Assembly (NCBI GenBank): GCA_034433615.1
Contig: DAOUAJ010000060.1
Span: 1-13,799, forward strand
Reading direction: 5' to 3'
DNA from: DAOUAJ01 sp034433615
GTDB taxonomy: Bacteria; Chloroflexota; Anaerolineae; DUEN01
Length of the DNA: 13,799 nucleotides
How positions within the stretch are numbered: position 1 is the stretch's first letter; each line of letters starts with the position of its first letter. Of this stretch, positions 13,738 to 13,799 are shown piece after piece. Both the position numbers and the translations under genes were made by a program. The notes under the pieces were generated by a model. The model made no database searches. It saw only the letters and a list, made by a program, of their open reading frames with translations, and was not told where the DNA came from.

Positions 13738-13799
13738 GTGATGCGTGCCTGCCCTGGACGACGTGCAGGCCAGGGAAACATGATCCGTGAAGGTGTGAT
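13738..13799 (+). other. Window end; possible start of a further gene
   Basis: An ATG at 13780 with AGGGA about five bases upstream opens a frame to the window end, and an in-frame ATG at 13741 lies just after the GNAT stop. Only six codons follow the better candidate, so no product can be named. Confidence 0.2.

Overview
The window is a GC-rich bacterial chromosome segment with tightly packed genes and frequent GTG/TTG starts. The gene content points to a Chloroflexota (Anaerolineae-like) bacterium: System II cytochrome c maturation, an AmmeMemoRadiSam cluster, lipoprotein and Tat-type signals, a GalT-family enzyme, a HerA-like ATPase, and short heptanucleotide repeats between genes. The lineage is an inference from gene content and style, not from a marker gene.

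Region 1 (1-4586, + strand) looks like one transcription unit: the C-terminal part of ResB, a Nudix hydrolase overlapping both neighbours, CcsA, a radical SAM protein of the AmmeMemoRadiSam system (AmrS), and a Memo protein fused to a cut-short AMMECR1 domain. AmrS starts with a twin-arginine signal and carries an extra CxxCH motif near its N-terminus. The Memo protein starts with a clear lipoprotein signal. Taken together, the sequence predicts that this AmmeMemoRadiSam pair works outside the cytoplasmic membrane, beside genes for attaching haem c outside that membrane. This is the most unusual signal in the window.

Region 2 (4628-9542, - strand) is an envelope and glycosylation block. In transcription order it holds an ArsR/SmtB-type metal sensor, a GT4 glycosyltransferase joined to it stop-to-start, a 360-base gap with repeats and a probable promoter, a GT2 glycosyltransferase, a membrane flippase-like domain fused to an HD phosphohydrolase, and a small SH3-like lipoprotein. 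The fusion joint is made of tandem heptamers, which suggests that a former intergenic repeat became coding sequence.

Region 3 (9543-10053) is a 511-base gap between divergent genes. It is dense in GC-rich inverted repeats and has a plausible promoter on each side.

Region 4 (10054-13737, + strand) carries a GalT-family nucleotidylyltransferase, a HerA-like ATPase and a tandem-GNAT acetyltransferase, the last two only 3 bases apart. No tRNA, rRNA, CRISPR array, transposase or phage gene was seen.
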